A stretch of 64,000 nucleotides of DNA, taken from assembly GCA_946478525.1 (NCBI GenBank), contig CAMLCH010000007.1, positions 1 to 64,000 on the forward strand, written 5' to 3'. Positions 17,832-27,436 of the stretch are shown here, in pieces; position 1 is the first letter of the stretch, and each line of letters begins with the position of its first letter. Origin of the DNA: Snodgrassella alvi_G. Lineage in GTDB: Bacteria > Pseudomonadota > Gammaproteobacteria > Burkholderiales > Neisseriaceae. The notes beneath the pieces are model-generated. The model worked only from the letters and a program-made list of their open reading frames with translations. It made no database searches and had not been told where the DNA came from. A program made the position numbers and the translations under genes.

Positions 17832-18314
17832 ATGAAAGGCGATCGTCTGGCTTTACAGGCACTGAATAAAAATCTTGGTTTATTGCTGATATCCATTAAT
17901 CAATATTTCCTGCATGCACGGGTGCTGAAAAACTGGGGTTTCGGTAAACTTGGCGAAATAATATATAAGCACTCCATTCGTGATATGAAAAGTGCCGATG
18001 ATCTGATTGAGCGGATTTTATTGCTAGAAGGGCTACCTAATTTACAGGAATATGGCAAAATTCTGGTCGGAGAAAATATTATTGAGATTTTGCAGTGCGA
18101 CCAGCAAGCAGAAAAGGCAAAACATATTGCTTTAACCGATGCCATTGCAGTTTGTGAGGCTCAGCTAGATTTTGTATCACGCGATCTACTGGAAAAACAG
18201 AAACATATTAATGAAGAATATCTAGACTGGCTTGGTACCCAGCTGGATCTGATTAATGAAATCGGTTTGCCTAATTATGCGCAAACAGCTCAGGCAGAAC
18301 ATACATCTTCTTAA
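17832..18314 (+). CDS. bfrB: Bacterioferritin, haem-binding subunit
   Basis: 160 residues. It retains Met52 (RDMKSADDLIERIL), the axial ligand of the inter-subunit haem, but the ferroxidase site is broken: Glu18 to Leu, Glu51 to Asp, His54 to Ser and His130 to Leu. It therefore likely supplies haem for electron transfer and iron release while BfrA supplies oxidation. Cotranscribed with bfrA (12 bp gap), with a hairpin terminator about 70 bp after the stop. Confidence 0.93.
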   Translation: MKGDRLALQALNKNLGLLLISINQYFLHARVLKNWGFGKLGEIIYKHSIRDMKSADDLIERILLLEGLPNLQEYGKILVGENIIEILQCDQQAEKAKHIALTDAIAVCEAQLDFVSRDLLEKQKHINEEYLDWLGTQLDLINEIGLPNYAQTAQAEHTSS

Positions 18315-18381
18315 AAGAAATCCTTTTACCGGTCGGTAGCTATTGAGCCGGTAGTTTACAATCTACTAAAGAAGGATATTT

Positions 18382-18408
18382 AAAAGGGCTTTATTAAGCC
18401 CTTTTGTT
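18382..18408 (+). terminator. Terminator of bfrAB operon
   Basis: Stem AAAAGGGCTT (18382-18391), loop TATT, stem AAGCCCTTTT (18396-18405); a symmetric hairpin flanked by A and T runs, so it may work in both directions (the facing DUF4272 gene ends at 18609). Confidence 0.8.
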
Positions 18409-18608
18409 GATTAAATCAAGACGCAGATTGCGTTAACAATTAATTGCCCTGTTTGAACTAATAGCGTATTCAAGTAGAATTTTTAAATCAAAATGGTTTT
18501 AATTAATCAATCTATTAGTACCCTAAATAAATTGTCACTAGATTAGCTTTTGCACTTCTTACTGGCAAATGCGGAACTAAAATATGCATTTATCGTTTGG
18601 ACAAAATT

Positions 18609-19631
18609 TTAAGTGGGCGTATCTACATTATCCCAATCTGCATTTTCAAAGTTGGTTAACCAATTAAATGCATAATGTCGCTCTTGAACAATTCCAGTGA
18701 TGATAGCTGCTGGAGCTTGCTGATGCTGACGATCGAATTCCCTGCCAATCCAATGTAAACGATAATGTAAATCCATCGCATCCAGCAGCTCTTTCACTGG
18801 TCTTAAGGTTACGGAAGATATTCCCTGTTTACTATAGTCCATCCCTTTTTGAACGAGTGACGTAACATCACAAATCGCATCTGCAAAAGCTAACTCAGAT
18901 TGCCAATTTAATGCCCACTGTAACGGCAGTAATGCCTCATAGCGCCACGACATTTGTATAATTTCCTGTTCTGCAGGCTGTTTACTATTCATAAAAGCAA
19001 GTTCATTATTGGATAAACCTGCAAAGCCTAGCGGACAGCGTTGTTTAAACGTCTGTGGATCAATCCTCTTATTATTCCGAAAGCTTTCTGCCTGAATACC
19101 GATTAGCATTAAAGCTAAAGCGCGCTCGGCAACTTCTTGTGGATTCCTGAGGATAACTTCAGATTCAGCAACCACCGGTGGCAGGCTCTTCGGGGTTTGT
19201 AAACCTAATGTTTTCAGATACTGCTCAGTGTTTGCTTTACGTTGTAATGCTTCAGAGGGATAGGGCATATCAACATTGATATCAAATTCACCATTGGGAT
19301 ACTGCAACACTTCACCGGCAGGATTTCTAATCGTACCATCCGGCATAAACATAATTACATTAGCATTTTGTGCCCAAATGGCAAGTTCAGAGAAATTTTC
19401 TTCCTCGATTTCAAAAGAGAATTGATGCTTAACTTTTTGAATATGGCGCCACAGTGCATAACGACGCGCATTCATCTGCTCATCACCAGCGCTCAAGACA
19501 AAGCCGATAAATCCGTCAAGATGATCTATGAATTCAGGATCAGCTAATCCACGCTGGTGTAAATGGTTGCATTGAAAATGAATAGCTGGTGGATTGGTTA
19601 CCGTAGAGTAAGCATTAATTAGTATGGACAT
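18609..19631 (-). CDS. DUF4272-domain protein
   Basis: 340 residues, soluble, no signal peptide. The second half carries the DUF4272 signature: a region like VAERALALMLIGIQAESFRN, then NELAFMNSKQPAEQEIIQMS, WRYEALLPLQWALNW and SELAFADAICDV. Function of the family is unknown; members are often seen near toxin-immunity or habituation genes, but none is recognised here. Stand-alone gene, convergent with bfrB. Confidence 0.85.
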   Translation of the reverse strand: MSILINAYSTVTNPPAIHFQCNHLHQRGLADPEFIDHLDGFIGFVLSAGDEQMNARRYALWRHIQKVKHQFSFEIEEENFSELAIWAQNANVIMFMPDGTIRNPAGEVLQYPNGEFDINVDMPYPSEALQRKANTEQYLKTLGLQTPKSLPPVVAESEVILRNPQEVAERALALMLIGIQAESFRNNKRIDPQTFKQRCPLGFAGLSNNELAFMNSKQPAEQEIIQMSWRYEALLPLQWALNWQSELAFADAICDVTSLVQKGMDYSKQGISSVTLRPVKELLDAMDLHYRLHWIGREFDRQHQQAPAAIITGIVQERHYAFNWLTNFENADWDNVDTPT

Positions 19632-20118
19632 TTAAAATCGTACCCTTTTTCTGAATTTTGTTATTTATCACATAAAAATGATATTTTTCTGCTGGTATGA
19701 TAAAACAATTTTTTATATTTTGCTCATTATAAATGAACCAAACACAGCTTTTTAAGACAAACTAAACAGGCATATATTGGTTACTAAAAACATATAAATC
19801 AGATTAAATTTTGCTGGTTTATGAATAAATTGCATAGAGTGTGAAAATAAATTCTTTTTATAATCATTAATATATTTTATTCGGTGCAAGGAATAATACC
19901 TAGATGCTGCTTCGTGATAGTAATACCAATTTCAGCTTTTATTGTATAAGGTGAAAATTATTCATATCAGCTGCTAGTTAAATATTAATGAATATAAAGA
20001 GTACATAATTCATTTGTGTAAAATAACACATTGAATTTAAATAAATTGCTATTATGTGCTGTGGTTTTATCTATTAAGTTAATTACAATTTTTCTACAGC
20101 AGAGATGGGGAGTTTATT
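19632..20118. other. AT-rich divergent promoter region
   Basis: About 490 bp between the divergent DUF4272 and lactate dehydrogenase genes; no ORF. The only clear signal is the GGGGAG ribosome-binding site just before 20119. Confidence 0.45.
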
Positions 20119-21096
20119 ATGTCACAGTCCACAAATTCAAAAAATCATCATAAAATTGTTTTAGTCGGCACAGGTGCAGTAGGTTCGACTTTTGCTTATG
20201 CCTGTACACTTTTAGGTATTGGTCAGGAAATGGTAATTGTCGATGTTGCTCGTGACCGTGCTGAAGGTAATGCGCTGGATCTGACCGATGCACTTAAATT
20301 TACCGCGCCGAAAAATATTTATGCAGGTGACTATAAAGATGCTGCAAATGCTGATATCGTGGTGATCACTGCTGGTGCTGCACAGAAGCCCGGAGAGAGC
20401 CGGATTGATTTGATCAGTCGCAATTTGCAGATCACTAAGAGTATTGTCACCCAAGTGATGGATTCTGGCTTTAATGGTATCTTTCTTCTGGCTTCCAACC
20501 CGGTGGATATTTTGACATATCTGACTTGGAAATTATCTGGTTTTCCAGTGGAACGAGTAATTGGCTCAGGTACATCGCTAGATACCTCACGCCTATGCAA
20601 ACAAGTCGCTGCATTGCTAAAAGTTAGCCCACAAAGTGTAAATGGTTATATGCTGGGTGAACATGGAGATTCTGGATTTGCCGCATGGTCGCATGTCTGT
20701 GCCGGTGGAAAAACCATAGCAGAGTGGATGCAGGCCGACAGCAGTATTACTCAGGCTAAACTGGATGATATTCAGAGTGAGGTAGTCAATGCTGCGTATG
20801 CAATTATTCGTCTGAAAGGCGCTACTTATTATGGTATCGGTACTGCTCTGGCTCAACACTGTAAAGCCATTCTAAATGATGAAGGTACCGTGTTACCGGT
20901 TTCTACGCATATTAATGGACAATACGGAATTAAAGACATCTATATTGGTACGCCCGCCGTGCTGGATCGTCGGGGTATTCGGCAGGTAATTGAAATTCCA
21001 TTAAATGCCAAAGAACAAACGCTGATGGCCGCTTCGGCAGAAAAATTGCAGGAAATTATGCGCACTTCTTTTCCGTCAATCGGTCTGAAATATTAA
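20119..21096 (+). CDS. ldh: NAD-dependent L-lactate dehydrogenase
   Basis: 325 residues. NAD fold GTGAVGSTFAYA (residues 17-28) with Asp42 setting NAD preference, the substrate loop (GAAQKPGESRIDLI, the Arg being the usual loop arginine), LASNPVDILTYLTWKLSGFP, and catalytic His182 in GEHGDSGFAAWSH. It reversibly reduces pyruvate to L-lactate in the cytosol. The sequence style is closest to Firmicute/Bacilli L-LDH, so gene transfer is possible but needs a tree. GGGGAG ribosome-binding site; terminator follows. A respiratory D-lactate dehydrogenase lies at 38.8 kb. Confidence 0.94.
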   Translation: MSQSTNSKNHHKIVLVGTGAVGSTFAYACTLLGIGQEMVIVDVARDRAEGNALDLTDALKFTAPKNIYAGDYKDAANADIVVITAGAAQKPGESRIDLISRNLQITKSIVTQVMDSGFNGIFLLASNPVDILTYLTWKLSGFPVERVIGSGTSLDTSRLCKQVAALLKVSPQSVNGYMLGEHGDSGFAAWSHVCAGGKTIAEWMQADSSITQAKLDDIQSEVVNAAYAIIRLKGATYYGIGTALAQHCKAILNDEGTVLPVSTHINGQYGIKDIYIGTPAVLDRRGIRQVIEIPLNAKEQTLMAASAEKLQEIMRTSFPSIGLKY

Positions 21097-21128
21097 CTGC
21101 ACGCTGGTTAATTTTTGATAAAAGTATG

Positions 21129-21153
21129 AAGGCAGCCCTAGGGCTGCTTTTAG
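21129..21153 (+). terminator. Terminator of ldh
   Basis: AAGGCAGCCC-TA-GGGCTGCTTTT: a 7-bp GC-rich stem (21132-21138 / 21141-21147) with a tiny loop and T-run, 35 bp after the ldh stop. Confidence 0.8.
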
Positions 21154-22044
21154 TATTTTAATAATATACTGGCGGTAAAATACAATATATTTATTATTCA
21201 CAAAATTTTTTTAGTAACTCAATACTGTTTTTGTCTGATTAAGTCCTTTAAGATATCGTTAGCATAAAAATTAGGCAAAATATTTTTATGTTAAAAAGCA
21301 GCGGTTCGCTTAGCTCATGTAAATGATATTTAGTCTAAATAATATAAATTTGATAAAGATATACGAAATTATTACGACTATAAAAATGCAATATTTACTA
21401 ATATACTTCTAGATCGACTGGTTCATCATTATGATATAACTGAAACAGGCAATAATTCTTACCGGTCTAAAAATCCTTCATAAATTAGAGACAGATAATA
21501 TATTTATATGCCATTAAAAGTGGTTCATTTTTGTTCGAGCACTTTGGTATATTTTTACATTAGCATTGGTAACTACTCATTTGAAAAGTTACTTCATTGT
21601 TCTATTCCCAGTATTTAATCAGAATAATAGTACTCTGCGACTGAGCAATCAAACTGAAAAACAAAAAATCTTTTATCAATTATTAATCCACGATTTATAT
21701 CGTTATTAGTGGCTCATTTAAAAAACTTTAATTAACTAAATTCATTCTATTCAATATCAATTAGAGCTGTGCTGTTTTTTAGAAAGTATTCGATATTGTT
21801 AAACCCTCTTCTCTAGAATACACAGGCTATTCACCATAATTTCAAAATATCTGAGCCACGATTTCATGGCATTTAGAATCGTTGAGAGACTAACATTAAA
21901 CTCTTTAGCTGCTTTTCTATAACACTGCCTTCTTTACTTATTGCTTCTATAATGACAGTATAATTTATTGTAAACTATACCAATATCATAATTATTGTTA
22001 ATTATACTTACTTTAAGCTCTTCTGAATAATCTTTTTTATTGAT
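21154..22044. other. Gene-poor spacer with transposase-like remnant
   Basis: About 890 bp, strongly AT-rich, multiple stops in all frames. Apart from the helix-turn-helix remnant at 21841-21970 nothing was recognised. Confidence 0.45.
21841..21970 (-). pseudogene. Remnant of a transposase-like helix-turn-helix N-terminus
   Basis: Reading the minus strand, a frameshifted N-terminus is visible: YTVIIEAISKEGSV in one frame, then KAAKEFNVSLSTILNAMKSW in the next. The helix-turn-helix pattern (KxAKEFNVSxSTI) resembles IS630- or IS3-type transposase N-termini. There is no start, no catalytic domain and no inverted terminal repeats, so only debris is left. Family assignment is tentative. Confidence 0.4.
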
Positions 22045-23049
22045 TCATTTGCAAATTATTTCTTTCTTTTTAATAAGATCAGCAACGGCCATATCGTTAC
22101 CGTTATCATCACGACTAATGTATAACGCGTTATAACTATATGCAGCGTCATATTGTTCACCGTTATAACGGTAATAAACAATTTGACGCTCTGCATTGCT
22201 ATATCTAGCACTTGTAACAAAATCTGGCATACCGTTACAAGTTGAGTCTAAATTGTAATCAGGACCACTATAAGCATTAAATAATAGTTTGGGTTTCATA
22301 TTGGGTTTTAATAAATAAATCCATGTTTCTGCATCAACTTGATTACCAAACGTTTTACATTGAGCAGTGAACAGGTCACCAATGTTCGATTTGCATAGAT
22401 AAAAAAGCACATTAGTATGTGGTTTGGAATTATCCTCATCGATAGGATTATCTCCAAAATTTGAAAAATCTTTACTACCACAGTTATCATCAGTACTTAA
22501 ACGCGCCACTAATTTTTTAATAACCAAATCCATTTTTTTATCATTAGATAAATCATCTATACTACGGCATAACTCCTCACTTGTTGGTGAAGGAGGGAGA
22601 GGGGGATTGACATACAGAGGGTATAATTGACTAATAATGGCATCCAATACTTTATCTAAACAAGCGGTATCCTTACATTGTGATATCAGCTTATTTTGCT
22701 TAACAATTTCTATATCTAAATTCCAGGGATCATTTACTAATGTAATAGTGGAATATTGAAGAAAGCGTGCCTTAAATAACTTATTTGCTAATGCAGAATT
22801 ATTGCAAGTATTAGCTGGATATTTCGCTCTTTCCTCATCTACCATCCTAATAGTATCATCATCATTGTCACTATTAGGGAAGCCTAATAAGCTAATATCC
22901 AAACATGGACTAAGCAACAAAATTGTTGATAAGTAAGGAGGGGAAAGTTGATCAATACGAGGAATGGCTTTCTCTTGCTTAATTTGTTTAGCGTTAGCAG
23001 GAAAAGCAATTATCAATAAACTTAATAAATAGATAGTTTTTTTAAACAA
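22045..23049 (-). CDS. Secreted protein of unknown function
   Basis: 334 residues. Clear Sec signal peptide (KKTIYLLSLLIIAFPANA, cleavage after ~residue 20), no lipobox, so periplasmic or exported. The mature part is acidic with many Cys residues (ten or so), implying several disulfides, plus an N-terminal acidic segment (PNSDNDDDTIRMVDEE) and a Tyr-rich C-terminus (RQIVYYRYNGEQYDAAY). No family recognised. Flanked by gene debris on both sides, which suggests an accessory, unstable locus. Confidence 0.6.
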   Translation of the reverse strand: MFKKTIYLLSLLIIAFPANAKQIKQEKAIPRIDQLSPPYLSTILLLSPCLDISLLGFPNSDNDDDTIRMVDEERAKYPANTCNNSALANKLFKARFLQYSTITLVNDPWNLDIEIVKQNKLISQCKDTACLDKVLDAIISQLYPLYVNPPLPPSPTSEELCRSIDDLSNDKKMDLVIKKLVARLSTDDNCGSKDFSNFGDNPIDEDNSKPHTNVLFYLCKSNIGDLFTAQCKTFGNQVDAETWIYLLKPNMKPKLLFNAYSGPDYNLDSTCNGMPDFVTSARYSNAERQIVYYRYNGEQYDAAYSYNALYISRDDNGNDMAVADLIKKKEIICK

Positions 23050-23847
23050 GTAAACACCTGTTCTTGTATAAGCTTCCGGGAGTTCTTAGGTCAAGTTATT
23101 TGCTGCATTAGGAAACTTCATCTGTGTTAATACCGCTAAACAATTACCATACAGCGCAACGTTGATCACAACCATTTAAAGCCTTACTATAATAGTTATT
23201 AATTGCAGCTGGTAAATTAATCGCAGCAGATGATTCATATAAGTAGTATTTATCATGTACTGCAAATACAGTTTTTATAAATGATAAACAAAAATCCGTT
23301 CATTACACTATTGAGAATCTGGTACAGTTGACTGATTCAACGGCAATAAATTTACGAGTTAACACCAGATATTAAAGATTTATAAATTATCAAAAAACTA
23401 ATTATTTTGAAAAAAAATATTGGGACATTGTATACATTTTATCTCAATAAAAGCGAGGCTATAATAATCAATCAGACAAATGTTCTAAAGGGTTTTAATA
23501 AAAAATATTTGATAAATATTTTTATGATTTAATATATAATTTAAAAAAAGATGACAATGTATATCTATATTCAGAACAATCCGAATTAAAGCCTCGGGGA
23601 AATAATGAAAATTATAAGAACGTTATTTCAATTGTAATTCTAACAAATAGTAGTTAGTTGGATGCGAGTAAATTGTATTGGTTTTTTTTATAATAAAGGC
23701 GCATGGTATTTACAAGTATGACTTATGCCGGATAAAATTATTACTGTTTGACTCCCTCTACTTAATTTTAAATGATATAAATATAAAAAATTTGAATGAT
23801 TCGACATGTACCATTTACATGTTCACTTAAAAAAAGAAATGTCTTAA
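23050..23847. other. AT-rich spacer with a C-terminal gene remnant
   Basis: About 800 bp without an intact gene. A decayed coding tail is visible at 23144-23304 on the minus strand; the rest is A/T-rich sequence with stops in all frames. Confidence 0.45.
23144..23304 (-). pseudogene. C-terminal remnant of an unidentified gene
   Basis: On the minus strand about 50 codons read without a stop (…TVFAVHDKYYLYESSAAINL, then PAAINNYYSKALNGCDQRCA, ending VW-stop). There is no start codon, and stops lie immediately upstream in frame. The amino-acid texture is protein-like, unlike the flanking DNA. Family not recognised. Confidence 0.35.
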
Positions 23848-25011
23848 ATGTTAATTGAATATAAATTTAATTTGTGGTTAATTGCGCTCGTATTCCTAAT
23901 TTGGGTTGTATTTAGTTCGAAATGGTTTACATTTTTGGATAATCATACACCGCAACAAGCTAGAGATGAACATTTAGATAGTTTAAGATTTTTTTTAGCA
24001 TTTTTTGTGGCTATACATCACTATGCAATGTGTTATGTGTATTTTCATGGGCATGGATGGACTTTTGAAACTATTGAAAATTATACGTTTGTTAAAGAAA
24101 TGGGATCTTTTGGTGTTTCAGTATTCTTTATGATTTCTGGGTATCTTTTTAGTGGTTCTAAACCCAATTCGTGGTTGCAATTCTATAAAAAACGCTATTA
24201 TCGTATTGCACCACTTTTTTTTCTTTCCTCAATTATTTGTATATTGATTGCTCTCTGGCTACAAAGAAATATTTTAAGAGATTTAGATATTCCTAGGATT
24301 TTAGCAAATCTCTATTTTTGGTTTGATGCTGGCATTTTGGGGGAGAAGCCACCTCTATTTGATTTGCCTGATTCGCATCTGATTAATGCAGGAGTGACGT
24401 GGACGCTATTTTGGGAATGGGCTTTTTATTTTTCCTTACCTATTGTCTGCTTGGTGCGTGATAAAATTGGTGTTAAAAAGCTTGCTTTAGCAATCATATT
24501 TATTAGTGTATATATGATTTATCCACACAAACCTAGCTGGGCTGTTTATATAGCACTTTTTGCTATTGGCGGACTGGTGAAGGAACTATCTAAAAAATTA
24601 CAAATACCTAAGAATATATGCGATATAGGTATTGTACTCACAATAATATTTTTATTTTTCTCCCCAGATAGTCACTATAATATTTATTATTTGCCATTAA
24701 TGGCTATAATGTTTGTTTTAATTGCTATGGGTGGCGATATATTTGGCCTATTGCGACAGAAAGCTTTTGCGCGCTTAGGAGCAGCCAGTTACAGTATTTA
24801 TCTACTACACGGAATCGTCTGGTTCGGTATGAATAAGATTATTCAAGTACACCATCTAACATTAAGTCGTACCCAATATACATTATTAACTACAATAGTG
24901 GTGTTTATATTGTTAATGATTTGTACTTTTACCTATTATTATATTGAAAAACCATGTATTGAATTAGGTCGGCGTAAAATAAAATGGATTAAGGCAGATT
25001 CTCAGAGTTAA
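23848..25011 (+). CDS. Acyltransferase 3 family membrane protein
   Basis: 387 residues with about ten membrane helices. Family marks include DSLRFFLAFFVAIHHYAM (the catalytic-site His of the R/K-X10-H motif), GVSVFFMISGYLFSG and the C-terminal ASYSIYLLHGIVWFG. These proteins O-acylate surface sugars such as LPS, peptidoglycan or exopolysaccharide at the inner membrane. It stands alone and is AT-rich. A role in decorating the glycan made by the 2-7.5 kb cluster is possible but only by inference. Confidence 0.88.
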   Translation: MLIEYKFNLWLIALVFLIWVVFSSKWFTFLDNHTPQQARDEHLDSLRFFLAFFVAIHHYAMCYVYFHGHGWTFETIENYTFVKEMGSFGVSVFFMISGYLFSGSKPNSWLQFYKKRYYRIAPLFFLSSIICILIALWLQRNILRDLDIPRILANLYFWFDAGILGEKPPLFDLPDSHLINAGVTWTLFWEWAFYFSLPIVCLVRDKIGVKKLALAIIFISVYMIYPHKPSWAVYIALFAIGGLVKELSKKLQIPKNICDIGIVLTIIFLFFSPDSHYNIYYLPLMAIMFVLIAMGGDIFGLLRQKAFARLGAASYSIYLLHGIVWFGMNKIIQVHHLTLSRTQYTLLTTIVVFILLMICTFTYYYIEKPCIELGRRKIKWIKADSQS

Positions 25012-25364
25012 TAAGTTAATAAATTGAAGGTTACATGGTCAATTGGAAATTGACATGATTATTATGCACAATAAAATGGATCAAGCAGATTTATTGGTAA
25101 GGTTGATCATTTTTTCCACTTTTAATAATGATGCTATAAACTGATTCAAGAGCATTTTATATGAGTAAAAAAGATACTTTTACCCTCTGCAAGATTACAG
25201 GAAAATGAATTAAACGGAATTATTCTTGCTAATTTATAGTAAAGATGGCAACTATTTGTTAATTTTCACCAATGCCGCAAAAAAAATAATTTTAAAGAAA
25301 ACAATATACCAGATACATTTTTTTAGATACAGTTTGCAGCAGGTGCCTGCTATCAAGATTGATG
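25012..25364. other. Spacer, no gene seen
   Basis: About 350 bp of AT-rich sequence between the acyltransferase and the convergent dtd gene; no hairpin terminator or RNA recognised. Confidence 0.45.
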
Positions 25365-25799
25365 TTAAACCTGTAGCCAGAATGTAACTGGTCCGTCATT
25401 AATCAAGGCTACCTGCATATCGGCAGCAAATTGACCTGTTTGAGTAGGAATGTGCTGCTGGCATTGTTGAATAAAAAACTGATAAAGCCGATTTGCTTCG
25501 TCCGGCGCTGCGCCTTTGGTAAAACTTGGGCGCAAACCTTTTTGCGTATCCGCTGCTAAAGTAAACTGTGATACCACCAGAACTTCACCGTGCGCCTGCT
25601 GGACATTCAGATTCATTTTGCCTTCATTATCACTGAAAACACGGTAGCCAAGCATTTTCTCACATAAACGGCTTGCTTTTTGTTCATCATCACCTTGTTC
25701 CACACCCAGTAATACCAGCAGACCGTGTTTGATTTGTCCGATGATTTGCTCGTCAACTGTCACACTGGCTTGTTTTACACGTTGAATTAAAGCAATCAT
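25365..25799 (-). CDS. dtd: D-aminoacyl-tRNA deacylase
   Basis: 144 residues from ATG 25799, preferred over longer in-frame starts because IALIQRVKQASVTVDEQIIG is the family N-terminus and CAGGAG precedes it. Catalytic SQFTL motif (VSQFTLAADTQKG) and the GP motif of the cross-subunit site (DGPVTFWLQV) are intact. It hydrolyses D-aminoacyl-tRNA (and glycyl-tRNA-Ala), a translation quality-control step in the cytosol. Confidence 0.95.
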   Translation of the reverse strand: MIALIQRVKQASVTVDEQIIGQIKHGLLVLLGVEQGDDEQKASRLCEKMLGYRVFSDNEGKMNLNVQQAHGEVLVVSQFTLAADTQKGLRPSFTKGAAPDEANRLYQFFIQQCQQHIPTQTGQFAADMQVALINDGPVTFWLQV

Positions 25800-26122
25800 A
25801 AAAGGGTGCTCCTGTTGGGAATCAATTTTAAGATAATTAGGGCGAGTTGCAATTTGGTAAATTGATGTAAGTAATACTCTCATCAGAGTTATCTGTATCT
25901 TAACATAGTGCCAATCTTTATTATTAATTAAATAAAGTATCTTGCTGACAAGTATTGCTACTAATCGTGATTGGTAACTCAAAATAAGTTCCCATTAGCA
26001 AAAATTGATCGCCAGCATGTTTCTAGGTATTGTTGTCTGTGGATTATGTTTGGGCTTTAAAGTAGCAAGTAAAAAAATACCAGCAGGCATATGCTACTGG
26101 CAGAGGGCTTATAAGTTGGAAT

Positions 26123-27436
26123 TTATGGTTTGGGCTGGGGAGTTTCCTCTTCAGATTCCTGTTGACTATGTAGAATATGCTGTTCTGCACTGTGCGCATC
26201 AAAAGGTGTATCGGTTGCCTCGTTATTACGCGGATCAAGTTCAGCGGTCATCGGGCCGACATTACCGGATACCGGAACATAGATACTGCGTTCAGTTAAT
26301 GGTACTGAGGGTTGCATAAAAGCATAAATTGCTAGAATGGTGGCTATGATGGCATAAACGCTATAGAACCCAAAATGATTAAATAGTTGCATCAGTGTAC
26401 CCATAATTAGTGGTGCAACTAACGAACCCAGACCATAGACAAATAACAGACAGCGGTTAACTTCGACGGTATTCATATTGGTTGGCAAGACATCATTAGC
26501 ACGTGCTAGTCCCAGTGCATATAGTGGAAAGCCACTACAGCCGATAGCAAGTGCTATTGCACATTGTGCCCAGATATTGCCCGGTAAGCTAACCAGCAGA
26601 ATCATACCTGTTATCGCTGCAATTGCTGCTACAGCAGCACAGCCAAAAATGGTACGGGCACGACCAAAGGTGTTGGAAAGCCAGGCGATAAATAGCTGAA
26701 TGGTAAAGCCACCCACCATTGCTGAACCAAGAAACAATGAAACTTCGGGTAGGGTATAACCCAAACGCAGAATAAATACTGAACCCATAGTAAAGAAGCC
26801 GTTGATAAAGATACCGGCCATGAAACAAGACATCCATGCCAAAGGCAGGATCGACAGCACATGAGGCAGACTAATTCTTTCCCGATTGGGAATATCTGGT
26901 TGTTGCATTTTGGTCAGTCCAACCGGCAAAGTGGCAGTAATCACCAGAATTGCCGCCAGAGTAAAGATGTTGTTACTCGACATATTCAGGCTGAGCAACA
27001 ACACGCTGGTGGCAGAGGAGGCATAATAGACAACCTCATAGAAAGCCAGAATTTTAGCGCGTGTCTGAGGTACACTTCGCGCCGTAAACCAGCTTTCCAC
27101 AACCATCAACAAACTATAATGACAAAAACCCAATACAGCCCGTAGGATGCCCCAAAGCCACAGTTGTTCTACCATCAGATGCGCTAATGCCGCCATGGCG
27201 AACAGTGAACCGAAAACGCTAAAGCTGCGAATGTGGCCTACACGTGAAATGATTCGATGTGAAACGATGGCTGAAATGGTACCACCAATAAAAAAAGCAG
27301 CATTCACTACCCCGATGGTGATATTACTGAATCCCATCTGGGTTAACTTGATCCCGGCCGAGTTCAGAAACAGGCCGTAGCCGGAAAATAAAAAGAAAAT
27401 AGAACCATACAGGGATAAAAATTGGCGACTGTGCAT
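26123..27436 (-). CDS. MFS transporter (YcaD/YfcJ-like)
   Basis: 437 residues, twelve predicted membrane helices, with the MFS helix 2-3 loop (SHRIISRVGHIRSF) and GYGLFLNSAGIKLTQMGF at the N-terminus. The Pro/Glu-rich C-terminal tail (ESEEETPQPKP) is cytosolic. Similar proteins are broad proton-driven exporters or sugar/cation carriers; substrate unknown. Stand-alone gene. Confidence 0.88.
   Translation of the reverse strand: MHSRQFLSLYGSIFFLFSGYGLFLNSAGIKLTQMGFSNITIGVVNAAFFIGGTISAIVSHRIISRVGHIRSFSVFGSLFAMAALAHLMVEQLWLWGILRAVLGFCHYSLLMVVESWFTARSVPQTRAKILAFYEVVYYASSATSVLLLSLNMSSNNIFTLAAILVITATLPVGLTKMQQPDIPNRERISLPHVLSILPLAWMSCFMAGIFINGFFTMGSVFILRLGYTLPEVSLFLGSAMVGGFTIQLFIAWLSNTFGRARTIFGCAAVAAIAAITGMILLVSLPGNIWAQCAIALAIGCSGFPLYALGLARANDVLPTNMNTVEVNRCLLFVYGLGSLVAPLIMGTLMQLFNHFGFYSVYAIIATILAIYAFMQPSVPLTERSIYVPVSGNVGPMTAELDPRNNEATDTPFDAHSAEQHILHSQQESEEETPQPKP

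Noticed and set aside
26005..26319. 104-codon plus-strand frame
   Set aside because: Mostly antisense to the 3' end of the MFS transporter and without similarity to anything known.
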